Positions 21,212 to 31,705 of a DNA stretch of 64,000 bases are shown here, piece after piece (the stretch's first letter is position 1; the number at the start of each line of letters is the position of its first letter). Position numbers and translations under genes: made by a program. The stretch is from Isochrysis galbana (Eukaryota > Haptophyta > Isochrysidales > Isochrysidaceae), in NCBI GenBank assembly GCA_018136815.1, contig CM030943.1, forward strand, positions 1,355,975 to 1,419,974. Reading direction: 5' to 3'. Below the pieces are notes generated by a model that was not told the origin of the DNA, ran no database searches, and saw only the letters and a list, made by a program, of their open reading frames with translations.

Positions 21212-22667
21212 GGAGACTCGCGACGACAACGTCTAGGAAGCTACGTCGACGTCTTCACTTCTGCTCCTTCTCCTCCCTAGCTCTTTTCTCAATCGAGATG
21301 GGCTTGCGACAACAGGTCTCTGGGAGCCGTCATGCACGCATCGCGTCGAGGCAGGTTCTCCGGATCTCCTTGATCTCTCTGGGAATTTCAGACATACTAG
21401 ATGAAATAGCGAGCACGAGAACATCGCATGGCGCCCATGCACATTCCGCACCCTCGGGGACGAAAAAAAGCAAGAGTCCATGCCGTCGGCGTGCGTAGCG
21501 GAATGCGACTTGCAAGCTTTCCTTTCTCCACGGTTCCCGCCCTCTCCACTGTTCCCAACGCCTCTCCGCGTTCCCACTTCTGGCCCCCTCTTGCTCCCAC
21601 GGCCTATTGCACGAACATGTTGTGTGCTGATTGCTTCATTTTCGCCAGCAATCATTCGCGATCATAGAACACTACGAACGGAGACCGTTGGCTGTCATGA
21701 TCACATACGACACCTTTTGGCTTTTGGGGAGGCCGTCATACAAGCAGGCGTGCCCGCTGGTTTGTTGTGTGTTGACTGCAGGATCGATGCTTCCCGCTCG
21801 CTCCCCCCTCTTTCTGCTGCTCTCTTGACTTGAGCTCTCCATACACTTGGAAGTCGAAGACGGCGACCGACGCTTCCCCCCCTACACACGCCCGCTCTCC
21901 TTTGTCGTCGAATGCCCCCTCCCCCCCTCCTCCCCCCCCTTCCGAGGTGGCAAACCTGCTGTGAAATGTCGCCTTTGGTGTCCGGCCGCCACTGTCAAAC
22001 CGAGCACTCACTATTCGCGCGGAAAACTATCAAAGAAGGTGAATGTTTATGACCAAGTAGGCCGGTCACTCACGCTTTTTAACCACTATTTTCCACCCCT
22101 CCTGGGTGTCCAAGGATTCCCCAGGGACCCCCCTTTACCTGTTCCACCACATCCCCCCCCCCGCGAACCCCGAACCCCCTCTACCCCACGAAAATCCCAT
22201 GGCGTCGGTGAATGACTCCCCCGCCTTGTCCGCCCCATGGAAATTATTAAGGTGGTAGGCGCACGGATTGCCCCCTCCGATATTTTTGCGGAGCGGCTGC
22301 TGGTGCGAGCGGGGCCGTGAGGCACCTGCTCCCCTTGGAGAGCCTCTGCAGCTCCATGTATGGCGGGGGGTACGACATCTGGCGGGCTCGCCGAGCCCGA
22401 GGAACTCCTCTCTTCAGTGGACAGACCGGGGGCGGGGCGCCGAGCCCATCTGCAGCACCCAGTCACCGCTCACAACAGTGAGTGTCGAGCGCTGGGTGGG
22501 GGTGGGAGGGAAGAAGCAGCGCCACCGGAAGTGAGTGGCGCTGCCTGGCCTGTGACATGAAAAAAAAACTTCTAAAAATTCCCGCTACATGTGCGGCGTG
22601 AGGCAGCGTGCTAGTGAACCTCCCTACTACCCAACCCTAACCCCTATCAACCCCCTTCCCCTTCCCC
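21212..22667. other. Intergenic, no gene recognised
   Basis: Several ORFs of 60-140 codons exist on both strands, but none has a domain, consistent frame or repeat identity. C-rich blocks occur at 21925-21945 and 22140-22160. The stretch ends at the left terminus of the large TIR element. Confidence 0.5.
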
Positions 22668-22730
22668 AAGGTGTCGTTCCGTCAATAGTGGGACATCAGT
22701 CGAATTGAGCGATCAAATGTCCACAGTTGT

Positions 22731-23156
22731 ATTGTAGTTGTTTAACATTAGATCTTGTTAAAATTATAAGAGAGAGAGGCCGTCAAAGCTTCTTCGCTAA
22801 TCACATCGGTGCACGCCGTGCATGGGCACGGCGCGATGTGCATCGGTCCCCCCGCGGATACGCCGTCGACGACCCTGACCATGACATGGAACTGGTGTTC
22901 GAAGGCCAAAAAGCAGGAATTGCTCCAACGTTTCCCCATGGCTCACCCCAGGGTACAGCGGTTCCTCTCGCTCATCCAGAAAGCACCCCCCCACCCTTGT
23001 CCAATCTTCAACCAACTTCAATTCATCGTCGCAGCAGTCGAATGCCAGCCAGATGTGCGCTTCCACTCAAGTAGCAAACAGTTTCGTTACACGTCATTAG
23101 CGACAATCGCTCGGATTAGAATTTGATGTACTTCAGAGTATCGCTGGTCTCTTAGG
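22731..23156. other. Unassigned segment between left TIR and minisatellite
   Basis: Open frames exist on both strands: 22809-23126 (+), with CSKAKKQELLQRFPMAHPRV, and 22797-23066 (-), with AFDCCDDELKLVEDW. None has a recognised domain. It could hold remains of a transposase or captured host sequence. Confidence 0.35.
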
Positions 23157-26100
23157 CGGAGGAGTTGATGGCGGCGGAGAGGGCGGAGGAGGTGACGGCG
23201 GAAGTGACGGCGGCAGAGATGGTGGAGGAGGTGACGGCGGCGGAGAGGGCGGAGGCGGAGAAGGCAATGGAGGCGATGACGGCGGCGGAGAGGGCGGAGG
23301 CGGAGAAGGCAATGGAGGAAGTGACGGCGGCGGAGAGGGCGGAGGAGGTGACGGCGGCGGAGAGGGCGGAGGAGGTGACGGCGGCGGAGAGGGCGGAGGA
23401 GGTGACGGCGGCGGATATGGTGGAGGATGTGATGGCGGCGGAGAAGGTGGAGGAGGAGAAGGCAATGGAGGCGATGACGGCGGCGGAGAGGGCGGAGGCG
23501 GAGAAGGCAATGGAGGCGGTGACGGCGGCAGAGAGGGCGGAGGGGATGACGGCGGCAAATAGGGCGGAGGAGGTGACGGCGGCGGAGAGGGCGGAGGAAG
23601 TGACGGCGGCGGAGAGGGCGGAGGAGGTGACGGCGGCGGAGAAGGCGGAGGCGGAGAAGGCGGAGGCGGAGAAGGCAATGGAGGCGATGACGGCGGCGGA
23701 GATGGCGGAGGCGGACTAGGCAATGGAGGCGATGACGGCGGCGGAGAGGGCGGAGGCGGAGAAGGCAATGGAGGGGATGACGGCGGTTGAGAGGGCGGAG
23801 GAGGTGACGGCGGCGGAGAGGGCGGAGGCGGAGAAGGCAATGGAGGCGATGACGGCGGCGGAGAGGGCGGAGGCGGAGAAGGCAATGGAGGGGATGACGG
23901 CGGCGGAGAGGGCGGAGGACGTGACGGCGGCGGAGAGGGCGGAGGAAGTGACGGCGGCGGATATGGTGGAGGCGATGACGGCGGCGGATATGGTGGAGGA
24001 GATGACGGCGGCGGAGAGGGCGGAGGCGGAGAAGGCAATGGAGGCGATGACGGCGGCGGAGAGGGCGGAGGCGGAGAAGGCAATGGAGGGGATGACGGCG
24101 GCGGAGAGGGCGGAGGAGTTGATGGCGGCGGAGAGGGCGGAGGAAGTGACGGCGGCAGAGATGGTGGAGGAGGTGACGGCGGCGGAGAGGGCGGAGGCGG
24201 AGAAGGCAATGGAGGCGATGACGGCGGCGGAGAGGGCGGAGGCGGAGAAGGCAATGGAGGCGATGACGGCGGCGGAGAGGGCGGAGGAGGTGACGGCGGC
24301 GGAGAGGGCGGAGGAGGTGACGGCGGCGGAGAGGGCGGAGGAGGTGACGGCGGCGGATATGGTGGAGGATGTGATGGCGGCGGAGAAGGCGGAGGAGGAG
24401 AAGGCAATGGAGGCGATGACGGCGGCGGAGAGGGCGGAGGTGGAGAAGGCAATGGAGGGGATGACGGCGACGGAGAGGGCGGAGGAGTTGACGGCGGCGG
24501 AGAGGGCGGAGGAGGTGACGGCGGCGGAGAGGGCGGCGGAAGTGACGGCGGCAGAGATGGTGGAGGAGGTGACGGCGGCGGAGAGGGCGGAGGCGGAGAA
24601 GGCAATGGAGGCGATGACGGCGGTGGAGAGGGCGGAGGCGGAGAAGGCAATGGAGGCGATGACGGCGGCGGAGAGGGCGGAGGCGGAGAAGGCAATGGAG
24701 GCGATGACGGCGGCGGAGAGGGCGGAGGCGGAGAAGGCAATGGAGGCGATGACGGCGGCGGAGAGGGCGGAGGCGGAGAAGGCAATGGAGGCGATGACGG
24801 CGGCGGAGAGGGCGGAGGACGTGACGGCGGCGGAGAGGGCGGAGGAGGTGACGGCGGCGGAGAGGGCGGAGGAGGTGACGGCGGCGGAGAGGGCGGAGGC
24901 GGAGAAGGCAACGGAGGGGGTGACGGCGGCGGAGATGGCGGAGGCGGAAAAGGCAACGGAGGCGATGACGGCGGCGGAGAGGGCGGAGGCGGATAAGGCA
25001 ATGGAGGCGATGACGGCGGAGGAGAGGGCGGAGGCGGAGAAGGCAATGGAGGGGATGACGGCGGCGGAGATGGCGGAGGAAGTGACGGCGGCGGAGAGGG
25101 CGGAGGAAGTGACGGCGGCGGGGAAGGCAATGGAGAGGATGACGGCGGCGGAGAGGGCGGAGGCGGAGAAGGCAGTGGAGGCGATGACGGCGGCGGAGAG
25201 GGCGGAGGCGGAGAAGGTGTAGGGGGTGAAGGTGGCCAAGTGGGCGGAGGCGGAGAAGGCAATGGAGGGGGTGAAGGCGGCGGAGAGGGCGGAGGCGGAG
25301 AAGGCAATGGGGGCGATGACGGCGGCGGAGAGGGCGGAGGCGGAGAAGGCGATGGAGGGGATAAGGGCGGCGGTGAGGGTGGAGGCGGAGAAGGCAATGG
25401 AGGCGATGACGGCGGCGAAGAGGGCGGAGGCGTAAATGGCAACGGAGGCGACGACGGTGGCGGCGGAGAGGGTGGAGGAGGTGACGGCGGCGGAGAGGGC
25501 GGAGGCGGAAAAGGCAATGGAGGTGATGACGGCGGCGGAGAGGGCGGAGGTGGAGAAGGCAACGGAGGGGGTGACGGCGGCGGAGAGGGCGGAGGCGGAG
25601 AAGGCAACGGAGGGGGTGACGGCGGCGGAGAGGGCGGAGGCGGAGAAGGCAGTGGAGGCGATGACGGCGGCGGAGAGGGCGAAGGCGGAGAAGGCAGTGG
25701 AGGCGATGACGGCGGCGGAGAAGGCGGAGGCGGAGAAGGCAATGGAGGCGATGACGGCGGCGGAGAGGGCGGAGGTGGAGAAGGCAACGGAGGGGGTGAC
25801 GGCGGCGGAGAGGGCGGAGGCGGAGAAGGCAACGGAGGGGATGACGGCGGCGGAGAGGGCGGAGGCGGAGAAGGCAGTGGAGGCGATGACGGCGGCGGAG
25901 AGGGCGGAGGCGGAGAAGGTGTAGGGGGTGAAGGTGGCCAAGTGGGCGGAGGCGGAGAAGGCAATGGAGGGGGTGAAGGCGGCGGAGAGGGCGGAGGCGG
26001 AGAAGGCAATGGAGGCGATGACGGCGGTGGAGAGGGCGGAGGCGGAGAAGGCGATGGAGGGGATAAGGGCGGCGGTGAGGGTGGAGGCGGAGAAGGCAAT

Positions 26101-27040
26101 GGAGGCGATGACGGCGGCGGAGAGGGCGGAGGCGGAGAAGGCAATGGAGGCGATGACGGCGGCGAAGAGGGCGGAGGCGTAAAAGGCAACGGAGGCGACG
26201 ACGGCGGCGGAGAGGGTGGAGGAGGTGACGGCGGCGGAGAGGGCGGAGGCGGAAAAGGCAACGGAGGGGATGACGGCGGCGGAGAGGGCGGAGGCGGAGA
26301 AGGCAGTGGAGGCGATGACGGCGGCGGAGAGGGCGGAGGCGGAGAAGGAAGTGGAGGCGATGACGGCGGCGGAGAGGACGGAGGCGGCAATGGAGGCGAT
26401 GACGGCGGCGGAGAAGTCGGAGGCGGAGGTAATGGAGGCGATGACGGCGGCGGGGAGGGCGGAGGTGGAGAAGGCAATGGAGGCGACGACGGCGGACGAG
26501 AGGGCGGAGGCGGAGAAGGCAACGGAGGCGATGATGGCGGCGGAGAAGGCGGAGGCGGAGTAGGCAATGGAGGCGATGACGGCGGCGAAGAGGGCGGAGG
26601 CGTAAAAGGCAACGGAGGCGATGACGGCGGCGGAGAGGGCGGAGGTGGAGAAGGCAACGGAGGGGATGACGGCGGCGGAGAGGGCGGAGGTGGAGAAGGC
26701 AACGGAGGGGATGACGGCGGCGGAGAGGGCGCAGGCGGAGAAGGCAGTGGAGGGGATGACGGCGGCGGGGAGGGCGGAGGCGGAGAAGGCAGTGGAGGCG
26801 ATGACGGCGGCGGAGAAGGCGGAGGCGGAGAAGGCAGTGGAGGCGATGACGGCGGCGGAGAAGTCGGAGGCGGAGGTAATGGAGGCGATGACGGCGGCGG
26901 GGAGGGCGGAGGTGGAGAAGGCAATGGAGGCGACGACGGCGGAGGAGAGGGCGGAGGCGGAGAAGGCAATGGAGGCGATGACGGCGGCGAAGATGGCGGA
27001 GGCGTAAAAGGCAACGGAGGCGACGACGGCGGCGGGCATG
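23157..27040. repeat. GC-rich minisatellite of about 3.9 kb, 9-bp submotif in 27- and 45-bp higher-order units
   Basis: It is built from 9-bp steps (GGCGGAGGC, GGAGAAGGC, AATGGAGGC, GATGACGGC, GGCGGAGAG) arranged mainly as 45-bp or 27-bp units. A longer segment containing GGTGTAGGGGGTGAAGGTGG occurs twice, at about 25215 and 25916, so a block of about 700 bp was duplicated. All unit lengths are multiples of three, so long frames stay open. On the minus strand these encode SPPPPSPPPSSPPLP (23133-27014), SAAVIASIAFSASAL (23716-27039) and RPLRRRHRLHCLLRL repeats. On the plus strand they encode GEGNGGDDGGGEGGG and AERAEAEKAMEAMTA repeats. The Ser-Pro frame resembles extensin/pherophorin stalks, but it has no signal peptide. 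I treat the locus as a repeat and not a gene. Confidence 0.9.
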
Positions 27041-27054
27041 TAGCCCCATCTTCT

Positions 27055-27560
27055 CCCGTTGCCTCTTAAGCCTTTGGAAGAAGCCGGTTTTCGCCGTTAC
27101 TAATAGGTGGTATCTAGTGAGAATTGCCCTAAGGATCGATCTAGCGGACCTACCATCCGCGTTGCCATATTGAATGTTGTAGAAGTCCGTAAGTATATAC
27201 CTCCGCGCCAGGATACCCAAGTTGTATCCCGAGGAGGGGTGAGGCCTGTCCACTTGGTAGCAAAAAAGACGTTGGGCTACTTCTGAGCCCGGCCTAAGAT
27301 TAATCCCTATAAGACTCTCTATGAATTCGAAGACGGGCTCCGTCGCGATGCATACGGCTAAATGCGTGGAGCATTCGGGGGCTATACCGCAGAAGCGGCA
27401 TGTCGGATCGTCCGCGAATCTGTTCGCCGTGGCTATTCTCCTATATATATAGAATGTGTTTGAAGTGCATGTATGTACGAGTCCCTCGGGGTCAGAAAGT
27501 TGTACTTGTCCCCTCGGGGGGGGGGACATGCACCGCGGGAAGCAGAGAAAAAAGTTGTCT
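27055..27560 (-). mobile_element. LINE fragment F (C-terminal part of ORF2), divergent subfamily
   Basis: Reads on the minus strand FYIYRRIATANRFADDPTCR, then CRFCGIAPECSTHLAVC (CCHC knuckle), VFEFIESLIG, LGILARRYILTDFYNIQYG and KRQREKMGLHARRR. This is the same order as CRLCSLAKETSTHLGHC, LLAWRYILTDFYRIHY and RRAQADMGRQPKKR in the complete LINE. The frame continues without a stop into the minisatellite, giving a 1,508-codon open frame. Confidence 0.88.
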
Positions 27561-27650
27561 TCATTTAATTTTAAAATACTGATATATACAACTGTGGACA
27601 TTCGATCGCTCAAATCGACTGATGTCCCACAATTGACGGAACGACACCTT

Positions 27651-28338
27651 GCAAGAACCTACAATAAACAAGCCAAGGGTAGCGGACCTTAAGAATGTGA
27701 GAGGGAGAGGAAATTACCTCACGCCAACGCGAACGGTAAACGCGGGAAGACAATGAAATCCTATCGAGGTCAAGCAGAACCTATAAAAAACAGGCCTGGA
27801 TACGACAACGAACAACGAAAGTTCAAGGTCCCAAGCAGAGAACCGGAAACCGGGGAGTGATAAAATAGTGTAGTATTAAACGGACAATCGTTATATACTT
27901 CTTCGATGAGTGTTATTATAAATGGACTAGGGACATTTGACATTTGATGGCTCAAAAACTTCAGTTTGTCCCATGTTTTCCATATATTCATAATATTCCA
28001 TATTCGATGGAACTTCTACGTCTATACGGAACGTGACCTTTTTTGTTGGCCACCATACCCACCTAGCTACACACACCGGACGAGCCATGCACCATTCGCG
28101 CGCACACCCATCGCGAGGTAGGGGCTTCGTTGCCAATGAAGGCTACGGTCCCACAGCACTAGGATTAAACCAAGACAACAAGAAAACTCTGACACCTGGC
28201 ACGTGCGAATAAAAAAATTACGAAATTCTCGTACTCCAAAGCTTCCTTTACTCTATCTACACTTTCCTTTCTTTTCTGCCAGTCACACCCGTCAAACCGC
28301 CCCGCCTCCGCTGCCGCCGCCGCCGCCGCCACCTCGGC
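27651..28338. other. Spacer with two repeat remnants
   Basis: 27775-27850 shares about 70 bp (GCAGAACCTA, AACAGGCCTGGA, ACAACGAAAGT, GGTCCCAAG) with 48088-48160. 27929-28040 (-) is a diverged relative of the 63-bp terminal repeat (AAGGT, CGTTCCGT, then GGGACA and ATCAAATGTC). The block AGGATTAAACCAAGACAACA at 28161 recurs upstream of the desaturase gene. A (CCG)n run lies at about 28308-28330, just before the ankyrin start. Confidence 0.5.
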
Positions 28339-28851
28339 ATGGAAGGGTGCGACGTGCCGACAGCAAAGCGCAGGAGGCTGGCTTGGGCGGCGGAGAGAAC
28401 GCCCGGGGTGGGTATGGAGGTCTGGACGCAGAAGACACCGCCCAGGGCCGACATCCCCGCGTGCCCTGCGCCACCATGCGCTCAGTGGTCTGGGCTCTCG
28501 CAGTGGAGACGCCTCCTCGCCGACAGCTTCCTTGAAGCAGCACGGCAGGGAGATACTAGCCGGCTCCTTGCGCTGCGCGCCGCCGGCGCAGCCACGGATG
28601 CTGAGGACGCTGGGGGTAGAAGAGCCTTACACCTCGCGAGCGCAGGTGGCCACCTGGCTGCCGTCCAGTGGCTCCGAACCGACTCAAGCTCTGTGCTCAT
28701 CCGCGACAAACAAGGTTTGACACCGCTGGAGCACGCATATGCGGGCGGGCACGCTGCCGTGGTGGAGTGGTTGCGTACGGAGGCGAGCGTCGAGGACCAG
28801 CACATGGAGATATATTCATCTGTGTGTCTTCAACCAATGATCTTTCGATGA
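28339..28851 (+). CDS. Small ankyrin-repeat protein, 170 aa
   Basis: The protein begins MEGCDVPTAKRRRLAWAAER, with a basic patch. Residues of about 65-155 form ankyrin repeats: FLEAARQGDTSRLLALRAAGA, then GGRRALHLASAGGHLAAVQWL, then GLTPLEHAYAGGHAAVVEWL. Ankyrin repeats act as protein-binding scaffolds; the partner is unknown. It is a single exon as read. The last 17 residues (MEIYSSVCLQPMIFR region) do not look like repeat and may be read-through of an unrecognised intron. The upstream region shares a 33-bp block with the desaturase upstream region. Confidence 0.65.
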   Translation: MEGCDVPTAKRRRLAWAAERTPGVGMEVWTQKTPPRADIPACPAPPCAQWSGLSQWRRLLADSFLEAARQGDTSRLLALRAAGAATDAEDAGGRRALHLASAGGHLAAVQWLRTDSSSVLIRDKQGLTPLEHAYAGGHAAVVEWLRTEASVEDQHMEIYSSVCLQPMIFR

Positions 28852-29236
28852 GTGATCAATGAAGCAAATTCCATACACCAAACATGGCGAAGGGATTGTT
28901 TCAAGTTAGATCAGAACAAATTCCACACCCAGCATTTCTTTGAACTCTGTGCTCTCAGCACTGTGAAGAGCAAGCTCTCTTGGGCATCCGTTCGCATTTG
29001 GTACTATGGAGTAGAGCTTATTCCGTAGATTTGTTTGCTTGAAAGGCTCGTGTCACGTGTCAGAGAGTAGTTAGCACGGAGCCTTTGATTTATATTGGTA
29101 GGTGTAGAATTGTAGTGGTGCATAGGTCAAAAAGCCCAATAAAGAATGTTGGATCTGCCGGCTACCGCTGCTAGATTACCACGCACTACTAAGAGTAGGA
29201 TGTATTAAGTCTTATGAAGTACTACTAATAAAATTA
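28852..29236. other. Intergenic, AT-richer, nothing recognised
   Basis: Contains short ORFs only. It ends in the TA dinucleotide target site of the next element. Confidence 0.5.
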
Positions 29237-30530
29237 GGGCGGTCAAACAGCTACTTTAACTTCTAAGGGTGAAAATTGACCAAGGCAAGATTGAGGATTC
29301 ATTACGAGATTTTTGGATGTGGTGGCCGGAAAGGTGTAACTAGCACATATCCGGTGCCCTTTGGGCCCCAGACCCCCCACGGTAGCCCCACAGCGATGCG
29401 TAAGCCCAAAAAACGCGCAAACAGTCCAGAAATCACTATCGCGGACGGAGGGCCGACGTACGAGCTCGTCGCCGGCGGCCCGCTCCCTAATTCTATTGGA
29501 ATCGATGGCCGCTCGAGAGCTGCGCCTCTCCTGTCCTGGAGTCAACTCGGGCAGCGTCGGAGCGTGCGGCCCCAAGTCCAACCGTACGCTCCCGCGTAGG
29601 CGGCTTGCCTTCATTTGGTCTCCTTTCCCTCAGGGTTTCTTCCCCTCCCTGTGGGGACTCTCACCCTACCATGAGCCCCCCCGCGAGCACCCCGAAGGAG
29701 AGGCCTAGGAGCACCACGTACGCGACGAGAACGGCGTCGCCTAAGGCGGGCACAGCTTAAAACTTTGAGAGTTCGAAATTTCACCCACGTAATGTATTAA
29801 TCATGCTATCGCATCTTCGCTAGCCTTTATAATCCCCAACCGGCGGCGGTGGACTGATGCTGTCCAATGCTTCCGCCATAACCTGCATGGCAGATTTAGA
29901 ATTGGCATATGGCCGAAAGAGAGGTGTGATGAATTCTTTAAAGCCATCGTCCATCTTTGTTATGATCCATTGCAATCGCTTGAGTACTACATCATCAGCC
30001 GCCATTCCATTTATAGACATGGTTGAGCACTGTGAGGTGGGTGCCTTAGCTTAAATACTAGAAGAATTTTTTTGTGCCGACGCATCGCGTATTTGGAAAC
30101 GAGGGGTACCAAATGAAGGCAAACGACCTGTCGATCACGCCTTGCAGGTCCGCGGACGCCTTAGTGAAGAAATCGATCGCGGCGGGCCAGACGTCGGGAA
30201 GGACGTCGAGCGCGCGCTGCTCCGGACCGAACTTGATGGCACGCAAGAGAGGCCAGAGAACGGTGTCCGACAGGATAGACATCGCTCGCACCGCTGCCAT
30301 GATCTCGGGAGAGGAGGCGCCCTTGAGAGAGGATGGAGCCACGTAGCTTGCCGCCCGCCTTCTCCCCCATCATCTCCTCCTCCTCGAGGAACGTTCGAAG
30401 AGTGCCCTCCTGCGTGAGCAGGCGCTCGGTCACGGCGGCGTTGAGGAAGAAGACGTACGAGCGAGATCCGCAGATGGCCAACAGGTCCTCAACGTTTCCG
30501 AGCACGGCGTCGCCCCTGTTTGACCGCCCT
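29237..30530 (-). mobile_element. DNA transposon with GGGCGGTCAAACAG terminal inverted repeats and TA target duplication (1,294 bp)
   Basis: It has perfect 14-bp terminal inverted repeats, GGGCGGTCAAACAG and CTGTTTGACCGCCC, each flanked by TA (29235-29236 and 30531-30532). Its first 200 bp resemble the reverse complement of 56500-56744, including GTGCCCTTTGGGCCCCAGAC. On the minus strand it holds three ORF segments that may be one decayed transposase: 30505-30330 (GNVEDLLAICGSRSYVFFLN, TERLLTQEGTLRTFLEEEEM), 30342-30058 (EIMAAVRAMSILSDTVLWPL, WPAAIDFFTKASADLQGVID) and 30020-29820 (ADDVVLKRLQWIITKMDDGF). The first two overlap in different frames. The protein is not assignable by eye to a transposase superfamily; hAT-like C-terminal regions are a weak resemblance. 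Confidence 0.8.
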
Positions 30531-30544
30531 ACTTTTAAGCTGTC

Positions 30545-30760
30545 GGGAGTATTCGTACCGGGGTATGCGCGAAGAGTCTATCTTTTGCTTTCTGTGCACG
30601 CGACCTCCCGGGGGTAGGCGTATGTTTGGTAAGGGCGTCTATGGTTTCGAATATCTTTTTCGTCGCGGGGCACCACGCTAGGTGGCGCACGATCCTTCAC
30701 GGTGGCCGCGGCACAACTTGCATTTATCTGTCGAGCTATCTGGGAATGTAGCTTAGATAT
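30545..30760 (-). mobile_element. LINE fragment G (zinc-knuckle region of ORF2)
   Basis: The minus strand reads INASC-like, then in an adjacent frame CKLCRGHREGSCATHLAWCP, ATKKIFETIDALTKHTPTP and AKDRLFAHTPVR. This matches CRLCSLAKETSTHLGHC, LDNIFETLDALTDSTPT and ATDRLFITPDN in the complete LINE. It abuts the right end of the preceding transposon. Confidence 0.75.
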
Positions 30761-30769
30761 AAAGTATAA

Positions 30770-30998
30770 AGGAACCGATCCCCCCGCGGGCGCGACCGCC
30801 AATTCTTTACGGGTAGAGTGTGAGCGCGCGTGACGGAGGGGAGAGAGGGGGGGCAAATCGCACCATTTCTTGGCGAAGATTTTCGTCGCGTCAGCGCCAG
30901 GTATTCCCCCCCGGAGCTTTTTTATTGGGCATCGCGCCACGGTCGAAAAATGCAGCCCAGTCCTGACTTATGTTTCAAAAGCCCCTGTTTGACCGCCC
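30770..30998 (-). mobile_element. GGGCGGTCAAACAG-terminus element, single-ended copy
   Basis: Ends in CAGGGGC-type terminus then TA at 30999-31000 (plus strand reads CTGTTTGACCGCCCTA). It is homologous to 10815-11075 and, as there, is fused to a LINE ORF2 fragment on its inner side. Confidence 0.75.
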
Positions 30999-31039
30999 TA
31001 TTGGAGGGACACAGGGGGTACAAACCCACCAGCTGACAC

Positions 31040-31260
31040 CCCTGAACAAGCTGGCCCCAACGTGAACATGTTGACTCGCAACCTGAACATGTTCACTCCA
31101 ACCTGAACATGTTCACCCCAACCTGAACATGTTCACTCCAACCTACACATGTTCACTCCAACCTGAACATGTTCACTCCAACCTGAACATGTTCACTCCA
31201 ACCTGAACATGTTCACTCCAACCCGAACATGTTCACTCCAACCCGAACATGTTGGCTAAG
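31040..31260. repeat. 20-bp tandem repeat array with palindromic core GAACATGTTC, about 11 units
   Basis: The consensus unit ACCTGAACATGTTCACTCCA repeats at exact 20-bp spacing from 31081 to 31260, with two diverged units before it. The palindrome GAACATGTTC is kept in most units. It lies about 450 bp beyond the LTN1 stop codon. Confidence 0.97.
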
Positions 31261-31705
31261 GGTAAAAATGAAAACTCAAATCCTCGACTTTCAAGACAAC
31301 AATCGGCGAACCCGAACTTGAGCCTAGGGAGAATCCGAATCAGCTTGCCTTGCGCGACCACGACGAACATAGGAGACGGTACGTAACGAAGAATGCTCGT
31401 GCCCATGCCGAAGTATTCATGACCATAATGACCAAAGGTCTGAATACAACACCCCCCGACTCAAAATCGAGACGTCTCCCGATGTCGAGCCAAGCGGCGC
31501 GCACTCCTTGACCCTATCGCTTTAACGATAGTTGAGAAAGGTAAGACTAGTAAGACGGCCAAATATATGCTCACTTTTGTTTTCCTCCATTGGGCTAGAG
31601 CCAGGGCACAACGTTGCCAGCCATTAGCCATGCTCTTGTGTAGGCAAGTCTGGTTCGCAACCTGGTGCATGTGAGTGTACAGCCATGCAAAGGAGCCCAA
31701 CACGC
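31261..31705. other. LTN1 downstream region
   Basis: Probably the LTN1 3' flank. It holds one copy of the palindromic motif (CTATCGCTTTAACGATAG, about 31511-31528) that elsewhere precedes MERA-type starts, here without a following ORF. Confidence 0.4.

Larger units (their letters stand above)
22668..27650. mobile_element. Element bounded by 63-bp terminal inverted repeats, enclosing a LINE remnant and a minisatellite (4,983 bp)
   Basis: The left end 22668-22730 and right end 27588-27650 are inverted copies with 3 mismatches in 63 bp, starting AAGGTGTCGTTCCGTCAAT. A third end lies alone at 13257-13319, and a diverged relative at about 27929-28040 (-). Inside, from left, are an unassigned segment (22731-23150), the minisatellite (23157-27040) and the LINE fragment F (27055-27560, -). 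No transposase was recognised. No clear target-site duplication is visible at the borders, so the superfamily is unassigned. The short conserved end motif resembles Tc1/mariner-type ends, which is only a suggestion. Confidence 0.8.

Noticed and set aside
23133-27014. 1,293-codon Ser/Pro-rich ORF as an extensin/pherophorin gene
   Set aside because: It lies wholly within a 9-bp-step minisatellite whose other frames are equally open. There is no signal peptide or flanking domain, and it sits between transposon ends.
23087-27613. 1,508-codon minus-strand ORF as one giant protein
   Set aside because: It is a LINE ORF2 remnant fused by chance of frame to the minisatellite. Its start lies in a transposon terminal repeat.
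31040-31260. CRISPR-like array
   Set aside because: Units are contiguous 20-bp tandem repeats without unique spacers, and the genome is eukaryotic with no cas genes.
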